NCBI RefSeq assembly: GCF_963666675.1
Contig: NZ_OY762929.1
Location: 2,542,001-2,606,000, forward strand
Direction: 5' to 3'
DNA: 64,000 nt
Origin: an uncultured Desulfobacter sp.
GTDB taxonomy: Bacteria; Desulfobacterota; Desulfobacteria; Desulfobacterales; Desulfobacteraceae
Made by a program: the position numbers and the translations under genes. The notes below the pieces were generated by a model, which worked only from the letters and a program-made list of their open reading frames with translations, ran no database searches and was not told the origin of the DNA. Shown piece after piece: positions 26,504 through 35,457 of the stretch (the stretch's first letter is position 1; each line of letters begins with the position of its first letter).

Positions 26504-27755
26504 AAATCTGATCTCGTACAAGGCCCTTGAAAAATCCCTTGATGGTTTGTCAAAGGTGGATTCGCTTAATTGCGTTCTGGTATGCGGTGAGCCCTTTTTG
26601 GTGCGCAGGGCTTTGGACGCCCTTGTGCCGGTATTACTCAAAGGGGAGTCAAAACAGTTCGGCCTTGATGTCTTGGACGGGAAAATCACGCCTGTGGGGG
26701 ATATTGCCGAACAGGCCGGCACTTTTTCTTTTCTCGGTACGAGAAAAGTGATTGCCGTCAAAGATGCGCCGCTTTTTTTGACAAAAGCCGCTGCCGGTGA
26801 AATCTGCTACGGTGACAAGGATCTGGATGTGCTGACCCGCCTTGTTGAAGAGGGTATCCCTGACAATCATGTACTTGTGTTTACCACGGGTGCACCGGAC
26901 CGCAGAAAGAAACTATACAAGCTTATCGTTAAATACGGGCTGGTGGTGGACTGCAGTGTTGCCACGGGCGCCCGGAAAGCGGATATTGAAGAACAACAGG
27001 CTGTGCTAAGGGATATCAGCCGGCAGATACTCTTAAAGTCCGGCAAACAAATGGCCCCGGATGCCTTTATGGCGCTTGTGGACCAGACAGGATTTAATCC
27101 GGAAGTTTTTGCCAATGCCATTGAAAAACTTCTGGCATATATCGGGGGCAGGGAGCGGATATCCGTGGCCGATATTGGGGCCGTGGTGCATAAGGATAAA
27201 AGGGACCCCATATTCGCTCTGACAAATGCCGTTATGGAACGGGATGTGTCCAAAGCGCTTACCCTGTTATCCAGCTTGCTGTCCGATGGATTTCATCCGC
27301 TACAAATTTTAAAAACCCTGGAAAATCAGGTGAGAAAACTTTTAGCCATAAAAAGCTTTATGACGGGTCTGAATACCGGCAGGGCAGGGGGGCCGCCCTT
27401 AAGAAGTATGCAGTTTAACGCCTTCAAGCAGATGCTGCTGCCTGCCATCGTTGACTGGGATGCAAATACCTTGAAAGCAGATGAAGAAACCATGGTTTTT
27501 TTCAGGCCCGGAAATCAAAATAATAAGAAAAAACCAGCCAAGCCGCCGGCCAATGACCTTTTGCTGGCCCCAAACCCCAAAAACGCCTACCCCATATTCC
27601 AAAATTTTTTAAAATCTGAAAATTTTGCTTTGGAAGAATTGATCAACGCGATGTCCGATCTTGGCGATCTTGATTATCGCATTAAATCATCCGGTGCCGA
27701 TGCTGCAACAGGGCTTGAGAATTTTATTATAACCCTGTGCCCCAGGTCCAGTTAA
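26490..27755 (+). CDS. holA: DNA polymerase III delta subunit
   Basis: This 421-aa protein matches HolA, the clamp-loader wrench subunit: VLVCGEPFLVRRALDAL near the N-terminus (beta-clamp-binding region), FSFLGTRKVIAVKDAP, and the C-terminal collar with DPIFALTNAVMERDVSKALTLL and LKTLENQVRKLL. It is longer than the common 340 aa through a C-terminal insert rich in Asn/Lys/Pro (FRPGNQNNKKKPAKPPAN, about residues 334-351). It overlaps lgt by 14 bp. Confidence 0.85.
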   Translation: MTAAKNLISYKALEKSLDGLSKVDSLNCVLVCGEPFLVRRALDALVPVLLKGESKQFGLDVLDGKITPVGDIAEQAGTFSFLGTRKVIAVKDAPLFLTKAAAGEICYGDKDLDVLTRLVEEGIPDNHVLVFTTGAPDRRKKLYKLIVKYGLVVDCSVATGARKADIEEQQAVLRDISRQILLKSGKQMAPDAFMALVDQTGFNPEVFANAIEKLLAYIGGRERISVADIGAVVHKDKRDPIFALTNAVMERDVSKALTLLSSLLSDGFHPLQILKTLENQVRKLLAIKSFMTGLNTGRAGGPPLRSMQFNAFKQMLLPAIVDWDANTLKADEETMVFFRPGNQNNKKKPAKPPANDLLLAPNPKNAYPIFQNFLKSENFALEELINAMSDLGDLDYRIKSSGADAATGLENFIITLCPRSS

Positions 27756-28018
27756 TTGGCTGTGTTTTTAAGCTATTAAATCAAGCCAGCACCATATCGA
27801 CAATTCTTGTCTCAATCACATTCCTTTTGAAAAATGAAAAATGAATTGATACCGGAATAAAAAAAAGCCATTATACCATTTTGGCGCTTGACCAAAAAGG
27901 AAGGCTGGTTAACCTTAATGGTACGTCTTTTAGGTTTGGCTAAGTTTTTAAAGGTGTGTAGCGCACTCAAAAGATTGATAAAAAGAGCACACTAAACACT
28001 TAAAAAAAAGAGGGTAAA

Positions 28019-28222
28019 ATGGCTTATAAAATCGTTTATAAAACCGGTATGTCCTTTACTTCGAACGCAACTACATTGGTTGAAGCAAAAAAAGAAGCCC
28101 AGGAGTATGCCGGATACGGATTTGGCAGCATCTGTATCCTGGAAGGTGAAGATGGCGATTCTCCAGGTGATCCAGTGGCTATCATGTTAGAGCATGGCAT
28201 TGAATGGATAGAACCCTGTTAG
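28019..28222 (+). CDS. Hypothetical small protein, 67 aa
   Basis: I do not recognise this small soluble protein. Composition is mixed, with Cys at two places (SICILEG and the C-terminal WIEPC). A GAGGG SD precedes the ATG, and the surrounding 260-bp upstream region carries no other gene. It may be monocistronic. Length and codon use look genuine, but no domain was identified. Confidence 0.6.
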   Translation: MAYKIVYKTGMSFTSNATTLVEAKKEAQEYAGYGFGSICILEGEDGDSPGDPVAIMLEHGIEWIEPC

Positions 28223-28394
28223 AATCACAAATGCTCTGGTAAAAGCATACCAGGGCGTAATTTCATTGATAGTGCCTATCGATTAAAGACGCTTTATGGC
28301 AGGCACTATCAAGATTTGCACTTTGCAGGGCGTTTTCAGTAAAATCACCCAAAAGAGTTGATCAAAACCGAACGGGCGTGGGCTATTAAGGTCG

Positions 28395-28494
28395 TTTATA
28401 TGAAAGAGTTCAATAAGCTATTGCGTTCTTTCGACTTTCGTTGTGGGCCGAAGCCTGGCGGATGATATGTCTGGCTCGGCCCATGGCCGTTATA
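28395..28494 (+). repeat. R1 repeat, copy d
   Basis: GTTTATATGAAAGAGTTCAATAAG..., TTCGTTGTGGGCC, ATGATATGTCTGGCTCGGCCCATGGCCGTTATAT. The end GTTATAT joins a truncated Asp/Glu racemase reading frame exactly after its conserved PVFDI residues, so the repeat replaced the gene's 3' part. Confidence 0.82.
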
Positions 28495-28757
28495 TCGAAT
28501 ACGGGGATGCCGCCAGCCGCCTTGCGGGCCGCTTCAGCATAGGGCGGCATGTTGGTGCATTCCAGGACCAAGGCATCGACTTCTGGATGGGCACCTATAA
28601 GCCTGGATACAACAGAGACCATCTCCGCCTGACACGCCTCTGGATCCAGGACCGGCTGGTTTCGTATGAAGGTGTTGGAAAATGATGGCGCCTGGACCAT
28701 GCCCGCAATGACCAGGTCATATCCGTGTATTGAGGCCCTGAGGACTGCACATGACGA
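28495..28757 (-). pseudogene. Aspartate/glutamate racemase-family remnant
   Basis: The open frame encodes the C-terminal half of an Asp/Glu/hydantoin racemase: HPEVDALVLECTNMPPYAE contains the conserved second catalytic-type Cys in ECTNM, followed by GGIPVFDI. The usual N-terminal half is missing (in-frame stop at 28758-28760) and the C-terminus is cut at the R1d junction. No start codon with an SD is available. This is a dead gene; racemase activity is not expected. Confidence 0.75.
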
Positions 28758-28932
28758 TTACACGCTCGCCGTCGAAAACAACCCTCATCAAAGAATGATC
28801 ACTGACATGGGGTTTCGCATCCACCATCACATTAAGATTGTCCGAGATCACATTATCCGAGGAATGTCCAGGATGGATTCCGATAAAAATGACTATATGC
28901 CCAAAGCGTTTTTCTAAACCGATCTGCGATTT
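28717..28932 (-). pseudogene. Unrecognised gene fragment, 71 codons
   Basis: An open frame between two stops has a protein-like composition (IGIHPGHSSDNVISDN, DHSLMRVVFDGERVIV) but no start codon or SD. It overlaps the racemase remnant in another frame over 41 bp. It could be the 5' part of the same dead region after a frameshift, or part of another lost gene. I do not recognise the family. Confidence 0.4.
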
Positions 28933-28966
28933 TTAATATGAAAACAGGCCGTAGAAGTGATCCTGA

Positions 28967-29188
28967 TTACAGGCGGTCCGTTGGATCATAGCCAAACAAC
29001 CCCCGAAATATGCTTGAAAAGACAAAGTATATACCTATGGCCATAACAAAAATACCGGCAGTTTTATTATTCTGGATTTGATACGCAAAGACACTACGGC
29101 CCAGGCTGTAATCAAAGCCTGTTTTAAATACAACACCTCCCACCAAAATTCTGCACACGACCAATATCCAGGTAAAAAAAATTTTCAT
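28967..29188 (-). CDS. Small membrane protein, 73 aa
   Basis: Two hydrophobic segments are predicted (about residues 4-22 and 46-62, FVMAIGIYFVFSSIFRGLF), so it is probably a small inner-membrane protein. The SD is weak (GAG 7 nt ahead of the ATG). It lies 70 bp downstream of the Mop gene's stop, on the same strand and after it. Unknown function. Confidence 0.5.
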   Translation of the reverse strand: MKIFFTWILVVCRILVGGVVFKTGFDYSLGRSVFAYQIQNNKTAGIFVMAIGIYFVFSSIFRGLFGYDPTDRL

Positions 29189-29258
29189 TTTTTTATCTCA
29201 TAGAATCATAAATTCCGGGGAGCTTTAAAATCGTACTCCCCGGAATTGTTGGCAATAC

Positions 29259-31928
29259 TTAAACGGTATGGGGCGCTTTTATTGCGGCAAGCACCTTATC
29301 CGGTGTGGCCGGAAGATTGGTAATCAAGGCGCCGCAGGCATTCTCAATGGCGTTGATCACAGCTGGTGCAGTTGATACCATGGACATTTCTCCCACTCCG
29401 GTGGAGCCAAGGGTTCCCCGTTTTCTGTGCGTTTGTCTGTAAAATACCTCCATGTCAAAGGCGGTTTTCATGGTCGGGAATTTAAAGGTTCGCCAGTCTT
29501 TTGTTTTTCCGGCGATGTACTGTTCACGCAGGGCATATCCCACTCCCATATCCATCCCGCCTTCCATCTGGCCTGTGAGGTTATTGGGGTTGATGACCGG
29601 CCCTGCGTCAACCACAGCGGTCATTTTTAAGACCTTAACCTCTCCTGTCTGGGTATCGACTGCCACTTCAGCCAGCTGAATGGCATGGGTGTCGGACTCT
29701 GTTGACGGTCCCTGGCCTGTTTCCGGATCCAGGGGTGCGGTTTGGAGCGTTGATTTATTGCCCGTGTAACGGGTGGGTCTTTCTGCCGCCCTAAAGGATT
29801 TAAACGTCTTAGATCCAACTTCATCCATGGCCTTTTTTAATTGTTGTAAGGCGTCTACTGTGGCGCCGCCAACCATAAGAGTCACCCTGCTGCCGGACGC
29901 AGGGCCTGCTGCCGTGGTTTTCGCAGTTGTCCGGGTGACGGCACGCACCCTGTCAAGGGGCAGTTCCAGCACCTGTGCCGCAAGCTGGGTCAGCATGGAA
30001 TCATTGCCTTCACCCGGGTCTGCCGCTGCCGCGTATACGGTGACACCATCATCGGGGTCCAACTCAACCGTCGAGGTGGATTTATCCGCCGGAAACCCAA
30101 TGCCGAAGGCCGCAGCCCCAAGGCCGACGCCGCGTTTGACAGGCCCTGTATTGTCATGGGCCTTTACCTCTGCCAGGGCTCTTTCATAATGGGGCAAAAT
30201 ATCATCACACAGCTCGGGGAAGGGCCATACATCGTCCTGGACATGGCCGGTGGCCTTGGTGAGCCCTGGCTTAAGGCTGTTTTGTCGCCTGAACGCCAGC
30301 GGGTCCATGTTTAATTTTCGGGCAAGCAGATTCATGGCGCACTCAAGGGCATAATGGGCCTGTGGGGGGCCTGCCCCCCGGGCGGCACTGCCCCATGGAT
30401 TATTGGTGTAAACCAGTTTTGAATGCACCTTGATGTTGGGCACATAATATGAGCTTGTCAGCATGTGAAGGGCCCGGTTGATGATGACGTTGCCGATGGA
30501 GTGATACGCGCCGTTGTCCACGGTGATATCCATCTCAAGGGCTGTGAGTTTGCCGTTTTCATCGGCGCCCATTTTCAACTGCATATCAAAGGGATGACGT
30601 TTGGATGTCGTCATCATGGATTCGGCAAGGCTTGGGATATACCGCACGGGCCGCTTGAATTTCAATGCCGCTGCAGCCGCAATCCCCTCTGTGAATATTT
30701 CCAGCTTCATGCCGAACTGGCCACCTGAAAACGGCTCTTCATAGCGAATGTTGTCATATCCGAGCGCTGTCTGCAGGGTTGCCTTGTGAAGATGGATGTT
30801 AATACTGCGGCCCATGACCACCAGAACGGCATCCTGTCCTTCTCCTTCCATGTAGGCCACACTGTTTTCAGGTTCCAGGGGGGCCTGGTGGTTCAACTGG
30901 GTGGAAAAGTTTTGTTCAATCACTGCTGATGCATTTTTAAACCCGTCATCCGTATCCCCTTTAATCAATGGCTGGGAAAAGCATAGATTGGGCGCGTGGG
31001 GGTGAATCCGGGGTGCGTCAGGTGCCAAGGCCCGGTGGGTGGTGGTTACCTCCGGTAAAAGAGAATATTTAACGTCCACGACCTGGGCGGCCGCCAATGC
31101 CTGTTCACGGGTTTGGGCCACCACGGCGGCAACCGCATCACCCATGGCCCGCACCCGGTCTTCACACAGAACGGGACGGTCGTCCACAACATATTTCAAA
31201 CGGTTGGTGCCTTTGATATCTGCGGCCGTCAGTGTGCCGATAAACCCCGGCATTTTTTCGGCCCTGGAAAAATCGATTTTTTGAATTTTTGCATGCATGT
31301 GGAAGCTTCTTACCACGGCGATTTCCACCGCGTCCGGCATGACAATATCCGAGGTGAAGGCGGCTGTGCCGCATGCTTTGATCATGGCCGACGGCCGGGA
31401 ATGGGAAACGCCGAGTATAGGATCGGTCGGCAACGGCGTGATCTGTTCAGGTGTTTTTTCGCCCTTAATAAATTGGGCGGCCAGCTGCACGGCTTCAATG
31501 ATTTTTACATACCCTGTGCAGCGGCAGATATTGCGGCGCAGGGCGTGTTTAATCTCTTCAACCGTAGGGTTAAGGTTGGTGTCCAGCAGGGCTTTGGCCG
31601 CCATGATCATGCCGGGCGTACAAAAACCGCACTGGATGGCGCCGGTCAGCACAAACGCATGCTGGATAAGGTGCGGGTTATCCGGTGTGCCCAAACCTTC
31701 AATGGAGATCACCGACGCTCCATCAAGTTTATCTACCCGGGTCAGACACGACAATACCGCTTTTTTATTGACGATGACGGTGCATGCACCGCATTGCCCT
31801 TTTCTGTCACAGGATTGTTTGGTGCCGGTCAGGTGTAACTGCTCCCGGAGCAAATCAAGCAAAACCAGATTTTCATCGGCAACCACCTGTCTTTCACAAC
31901 CATTGATTGTTAAATTAATTTTTTTCAT
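29259..31928 (-). CDS. Molybdenum aldehyde oxidoreductase, Mop-like
   Basis: This single-chain xanthine-oxidase-family protein of 889 aa is close in length to Desulfovibrio gigas Mop (907 aa). The N-terminal plant-type [2Fe-2S] domain has CDRKGQCGAC, the second cluster has CGFCTPGM and CRCTGY, and the C-terminal molybdopterin domains have GGQFGMK and GVGE, whose Glu fits the catalytic base position. It oxidises aldehydes with water in the cytoplasm. No FAD domain is present. Start: ATG 31928 is chosen because AAGGA lies 7 nt upstream; a longer start at 31961 lacks an SD. Confidence 0.9.
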   Translation of the reverse strand: MKKINLTINGCERQVVADENLVLLDLLREQLHLTGTKQSCDRKGQCGACTVIVNKKAVLSCLTRVDKLDGASVISIEGLGTPDNPHLIQHAFVLTGAIQCGFCTPGMIMAAKALLDTNLNPTVEEIKHALRRNICRCTGYVKIIEAVQLAAQFIKGEKTPEQITPLPTDPILGVSHSRPSAMIKACGTAAFTSDIVMPDAVEIAVVRSFHMHAKIQKIDFSRAEKMPGFIGTLTAADIKGTNRLKYVVDDRPVLCEDRVRAMGDAVAAVVAQTREQALAAAQVVDVKYSLLPEVTTTHRALAPDAPRIHPHAPNLCFSQPLIKGDTDDGFKNASAVIEQNFSTQLNHQAPLEPENSVAYMEGEGQDAVLVVMGRSINIHLHKATLQTALGYDNIRYEEPFSGGQFGMKLEIFTEGIAAAAALKFKRPVRYIPSLAESMMTTSKRHPFDMQLKMGADENGKLTALEMDITVDNGAYHSIGNVIINRALHMLTSSYYVPNIKVHSKLVYTNNPWGSAARGAGPPQAHYALECAMNLLARKLNMDPLAFRRQNSLKPGLTKATGHVQDDVWPFPELCDDILPHYERALAEVKAHDNTGPVKRGVGLGAAAFGIGFPADKSTSTVELDPDDGVTVYAAAADPGEGNDSMLTQLAAQVLELPLDRVRAVTRTTAKTTAAGPASGSRVTLMVGGATVDALQQLKKAMDEVGSKTFKSFRAAERPTRYTGNKSTLQTAPLDPETGQGPSTESDTHAIQLAEVAVDTQTGEVKVLKMTAVVDAGPVINPNNLTGQMEGGMDMGVGYALREQYIAGKTKDWRTFKFPTMKTAFDMEVFYRQTHRKRGTLGSTGVGEMSMVSTAPAVINAIENACGALITNLPATPDKVLAAIKAPHTV

Positions 31929-32332
31929 GTTTAATCCTTGATTTACCATACAGCGTTTCAATGAATACTGAAGTCAGAAGGACAAGGGCCGGGTGTTGAA
32001 ATATAGGGATTGGCCCCAACAACTCCTATCACAATTTCATGCTTTTCTTAACACTTTTTTACTATTGCATCGGGACTCCCCCGCCTGGGCAATTCTTTCT
32101 TAGTGGACTGGTGCACTGATCGTGGGCGGCTTATTTATAGTTGGTGTGGATGATGCTTTTTTCTTGCGCCGGATTCCCAAAATAGCGTATTCTTTGACAG
32201 CAGTCACTGCTTGCTGATTCAGTCTATCGATACCCATACTCACCCCTCAACGAAATATGACGGTACTTTAAAAATTTATTTGAACTTTTAGATAAAATTT
32301 ATCATGGCATTGTGCCGAAAGAGAGAGCTGTT
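31929..32332. other. Interval with a possible 45-aa ORF
   Basis: About 400 bp divergent between the Mop gene and pyk. The only coding candidate is the small minus-strand ORF at 32100-32237. No clear promoter pair could be assigned. Confidence 0.4.
32100..32237 (-). CDS. Possible small protein, 45 aa
   Basis: Begins MGIDRLNQQAVTAVKEYAI, then a basic RRKKK stretch and a Pro/Thr-rich tail. A GAGGGG SD precedes the ATG by 5 nt. It lies alone between the Mop gene and pyk. Its short length and lack of any recognised family leave real doubt. Confidence 0.4.
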   Translation of the reverse strand: MGIDRLNQQAVTAVKEYAILGIRRKKKASSTPTINKPPTISAPVH

Positions 32333-33763
32333 TTGAAAAGGCGTAAAACGAAAATTGTGGCAACCATATCCAGCCTGAATTGTTCAGTGGAGTTCATTGA
32401 AACGCTTTATAATGCGGGAATGAATGTGGTGCGCTTGAATACGGCCCACATGAGCCATGACGATGCCATGCAGGTGATTGAAAATACCCGCAGGGTATCG
32501 GATAAGATCGGCATTCTTTTAGACACGAAGGGGCCGGAAATCAGGACCTGTGATGCCAACGAGCCTTTGTCCGTCGTCTCCGGGGATTTAATCCGCATCA
32601 AAGGCGAGGCAGGTGGGATTTCCCAGGGCAATGATATTTGCGTCTCTTACCCCCAGTTTGTGGATGATGTGCCGGTGGGGTCCTCCATTCTCATCGATGA
32701 CGGATGCATTGCCTTGAAAGTTCAGGACAAGGCCGATGGGTATCTCAACTGTTTCGTGGAAAATGCCGGGGTCATTTACCCCAGGAAAAGTGTCAACATT
32801 CCGTCCGTTCATGTTAAATTGCCGGCGTTGAGCGAAAAGGACAGGGGGTTCATTGCCTTTGCCGCAGACCAGGAGCTCGATTTTATTGCCCACTCCTTTG
32901 TCCGCAACAAAGAAGACGTCCTGGCCGTTCAAGATATTCTTGATGGAAAAAAATCTTCCATCAAAATCATCGCTAAAATTGAGAATGCGCAAGGGGTGGA
33001 AAATCTTCGGGAAATTCTGGAATACGCCTATGGGGTGATGGTGGCCCGGGGGGATCTGGCCGTTGAAATCCCCACCGAAAGAATTCCGCTTATCCAAAAG
33101 GATATTGTTCAAACTTGCATTGAACTTAGGCGGCCTGTGATTGTCGCGACCCAGATGCTGCACTCCATGATTAAATCACCCCGGCCCACAAGGGCTGAAG
33201 TGTCTGATGTGGCCAATGCCTGCCTGGATCATACCGATGCCTTGATGCTCTCCGGTGAGACTGCCAATGGCCAATATCCTGAAGAGGCCGTGTTGACCAT
33301 GGCCAGGATTGCCCAGGAGGTGGAGTTAAAAAGAAGCTCGTTCATTGATGTCCCCTATTCAAGTCAAGGCAATCTGACGGACTATCTTGCCAAGGCAGCA
33401 GTCAAATCCTCCCTGCGGCTGAACACAAGGGGGATTATTGCCGATTCACTGTCCGGGAAAACCATTCTGGCCCTGGCCGCCTACCGGGGGGACAGCCCGA
33501 TTTTCGCCCAGGTTTACGATAAAAGGGTGATGCGTATTCTCTCTTTATCCTTTGGGGTGTTTGCCGAGTTCATACCGCTGACAGACAATCCAAGGGAGGC
33601 GCTGACAGGTTCAATCTGTCGTTTAATTGCAGACCAGAATTTTAATGATGATGACTTGATTATTGTATTGTCCGGCAGTTTCGGTCCTGAACGCGGGGCC
33701 TCTTATATTGAAATTTCCAATGCGGAAAATTTCAGTGAGAAGTGCACCTGGCGCCCAAAATAA
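32333..33763 (+). CDS. pyk: Pyruvate kinase
   Basis: This glycolytic enzyme makes pyruvate and ATP from phosphoenolpyruvate and ADP. It shows the N-terminal KRRKTKIVATIS, TKGPEIRT (ADP/PEP strand), SFVRNKED, KIENAQG with the catalytic Lys, and MVARGDLAVEIP. It ends with a normal C domain. The start is TTG 32333 (AGAGAG ahead; this gives the usual short N-terminus); GTG 32312 would add 7 residues. It converges on the radical SAM gene and overlaps it by 32 bp. Confidence 0.9.
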   Translation: MKRRKTKIVATISSLNCSVEFIETLYNAGMNVVRLNTAHMSHDDAMQVIENTRRVSDKIGILLDTKGPEIRTCDANEPLSVVSGDLIRIKGEAGGISQGNDICVSYPQFVDDVPVGSSILIDDGCIALKVQDKADGYLNCFVENAGVIYPRKSVNIPSVHVKLPALSEKDRGFIAFAADQELDFIAHSFVRNKEDVLAVQDILDGKKSSIKIIAKIENAQGVENLREILEYAYGVMVARGDLAVEIPTERIPLIQKDIVQTCIELRRPVIVATQMLHSMIKSPRPTRAEVSDVANACLDHTDALMLSGETANGQYPEEAVLTMARIAQEVELKRSSFIDVPYSSQGNLTDYLAKAAVKSSLRLNTRGIIADSLSGKTILALAAYRGDSPIFAQVYDKRVMRILSLSFGVFAEFIPLTDNPREALTGSICRLIADQNFNDDDLIIVLSGSFGPERGASYIEISNAENFSEKCTWRPK

Positions 33764-35447
33764 GATCCGCCCCCGAAGAAGACGACCGCACAGCGCCGGA
33801 CAGGGTGATCGTTTGAAGTTTTTGTATGAATGTTTTACATAAATCAATACTGTGGGGATGGTGATAGATGCGGCCTTGGTGATCCATTCCCCTGGGGATC
33901 GCGTCTGTTAGAAACATTTGCATTAACAGGGTGCTGGCCTGGCCTCTATCCATATTTCCATGGCAGGCGTTTTCCATAACTGAAATTTCGCCTGCATCTA
34001 ACGTATCAGGCAAGGCACCCTTTTGATCCACACAGGATTTAAGAAAATTCAAAATTCTTGCCAGTCGTAAAAGCGTTACCCCTTCAAGTCTCGATGTTGT
34101 ATCGACCACGGGGAAGGCCGTGGAGCGCATTAAGGCAAAATCATGGGGCAGCAACCGCTGTTTTTCACACCGGGTATAATCGGTACTTCCGGGGGCCGGA
34201 TAATAAATAGACAGTCCGGCAATGGTTCTTTTGGCGGCAAGGGTCAAAAGATCATTCAAGGTGGTGGCCGCGGTCTGGCCGGGGGCGGAGCCGAGCAGAT
34301 AGGAGACGCAAGTCATATCCAGATCCTTGGCCATATCCAGCACCCTGTCATGGGCTTTTCTGACATCCGGACGTTTAAACATTTTTAACTGGGTAGCGCA
34401 AAAAGAGCCCACGGACAGGTTCAGGGTTTTAAATCCGGCCGCTTTCATGGCAGCCAGAATCTCTGTATCAAGGGATGGGGGGAAAAGTCCGTTCATGGCG
34501 CGCAGTTCAACATCCTGTCCCTCAAATATCTCCTGGATGCCGGCTAAAAGTGTCATGATCCAAGGTTTTTTAAGGGTTAGATTTTCATCCTCAAAATCAA
34601 TAAACCCGATCTGTTTGGATTTTGCCTGCAATTTAATTTCATCAAGCACATCCGAAACCTCCCGCATCCGAAAATCCCCGGAATTACCGGCCGCCGACAC
34701 CGCGCAATAAGAGCAGGAGAAAGGACACCCTCTGGAAGCCACAATGGTGATGGCCCTTTTTTTATTGCGTTGGTAAAAGCCCCAGTCAATTTTATCCAAC
34801 GCATTCTGGTCAAGGCCATGGGGCGAGTCAGCCCAGACAGGCGGATTCAGCATGATATCTTTTTCATGTCTGAATCCTATCCCTTTGATTTTTTTTAATT
34901 CATCTGCCCCGGGCATGGCGTGAGCCGCTTGTTTTATGAGTTGGGCCAACTGAACCATGGGCATTTCACCCTCGCCCTGGATAATAAAATCGATCTCTTT
35001 ATGTTCAAGGCACGCCTTTGGAAACTGGGTGACATGATGGCCGCCAAGAACAATAAACGCGTTGGGCCGGAATCGTTTGACCGCCTTTGCCGTGTCCAGG
35101 GCCTGGTTCCAATAGGGGGTGAACAGGGCGGATATGCCCACTAAAAACGGTTTTTCCCGTCTGACCAGATTTGCAATATGCTCGAAACTGTAGCCAAAGT
35201 GCCGGTAATGGTGGAACAAGGAAAAAAATGTGATGTCGGTTCTACCATAGTGGGGGATCAGGTGGTCAAAACCTTTGGGGTATTCAATGATCTTTGATTT
35301 ATCTCTGGCAAGGGCATCAACGATCGTACATGAAATATTGTTTTGTTCCAACTGCTTGGCGATGCAGGCAAGCCCATAGGGAATGGTCCGTTTTTTGGTC
35401 AGATAAAATTCCCGGATGGGCGGGGCAATTAGTACAACATCCGGCAT
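33732..35447 (-). CDS. B12-binding domain radical SAM protein
   Basis: This 571-aa protein has an N-terminal cobalamin-binding Rossmann domain (residues 1-170, including VLIAPPIREFY and IVLGGHHVTQFP) followed by a radical SAM TIM barrel with CPFSCSYC (about 240-247) that binds the 4Fe-4S cluster. Members catalyse methyl transfers or ring rearrangements; the substrate is unknown. It lies downstream of the Fsr-like transporter on the same strand (10 bp gap) and may act with it. It overlaps pyk tail to tail by 32 bp. Confidence 0.87.
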   Translation of the reverse strand: MPDVVLIAPPIREFYLTKKRTIPYGLACIAKQLEQNNISCTIVDALARDKSKIIEYPKGFDHLIPHYGRTDITFFSLFHHYRHFGYSFEHIANLVRREKPFLVGISALFTPYWNQALDTAKAVKRFRPNAFIVLGGHHVTQFPKACLEHKEIDFIIQGEGEMPMVQLAQLIKQAAHAMPGADELKKIKGIGFRHEKDIMLNPPVWADSPHGLDQNALDKIDWGFYQRNKKRAITIVASRGCPFSCSYCAVSAAGNSGDFRMREVSDVLDEIKLQAKSKQIGFIDFEDENLTLKKPWIMTLLAGIQEIFEGQDVELRAMNGLFPPSLDTEILAAMKAAGFKTLNLSVGSFCATQLKMFKRPDVRKAHDRVLDMAKDLDMTCVSYLLGSAPGQTAATTLNDLLTLAAKRTIAGLSIYYPAPGSTDYTRCEKQRLLPHDFALMRSTAFPVVDTTSRLEGVTLLRLARILNFLKSCVDQKGALPDTLDAGEISVMENACHGNMDRGQASTLLMQMFLTDAIPRGMDHQGRIYHHPHSIDLCKTFIQKLQTITLSGAVRSSSSGADLILGARCTSH

Positions 35448-35457
35448 GATAGTGCGC

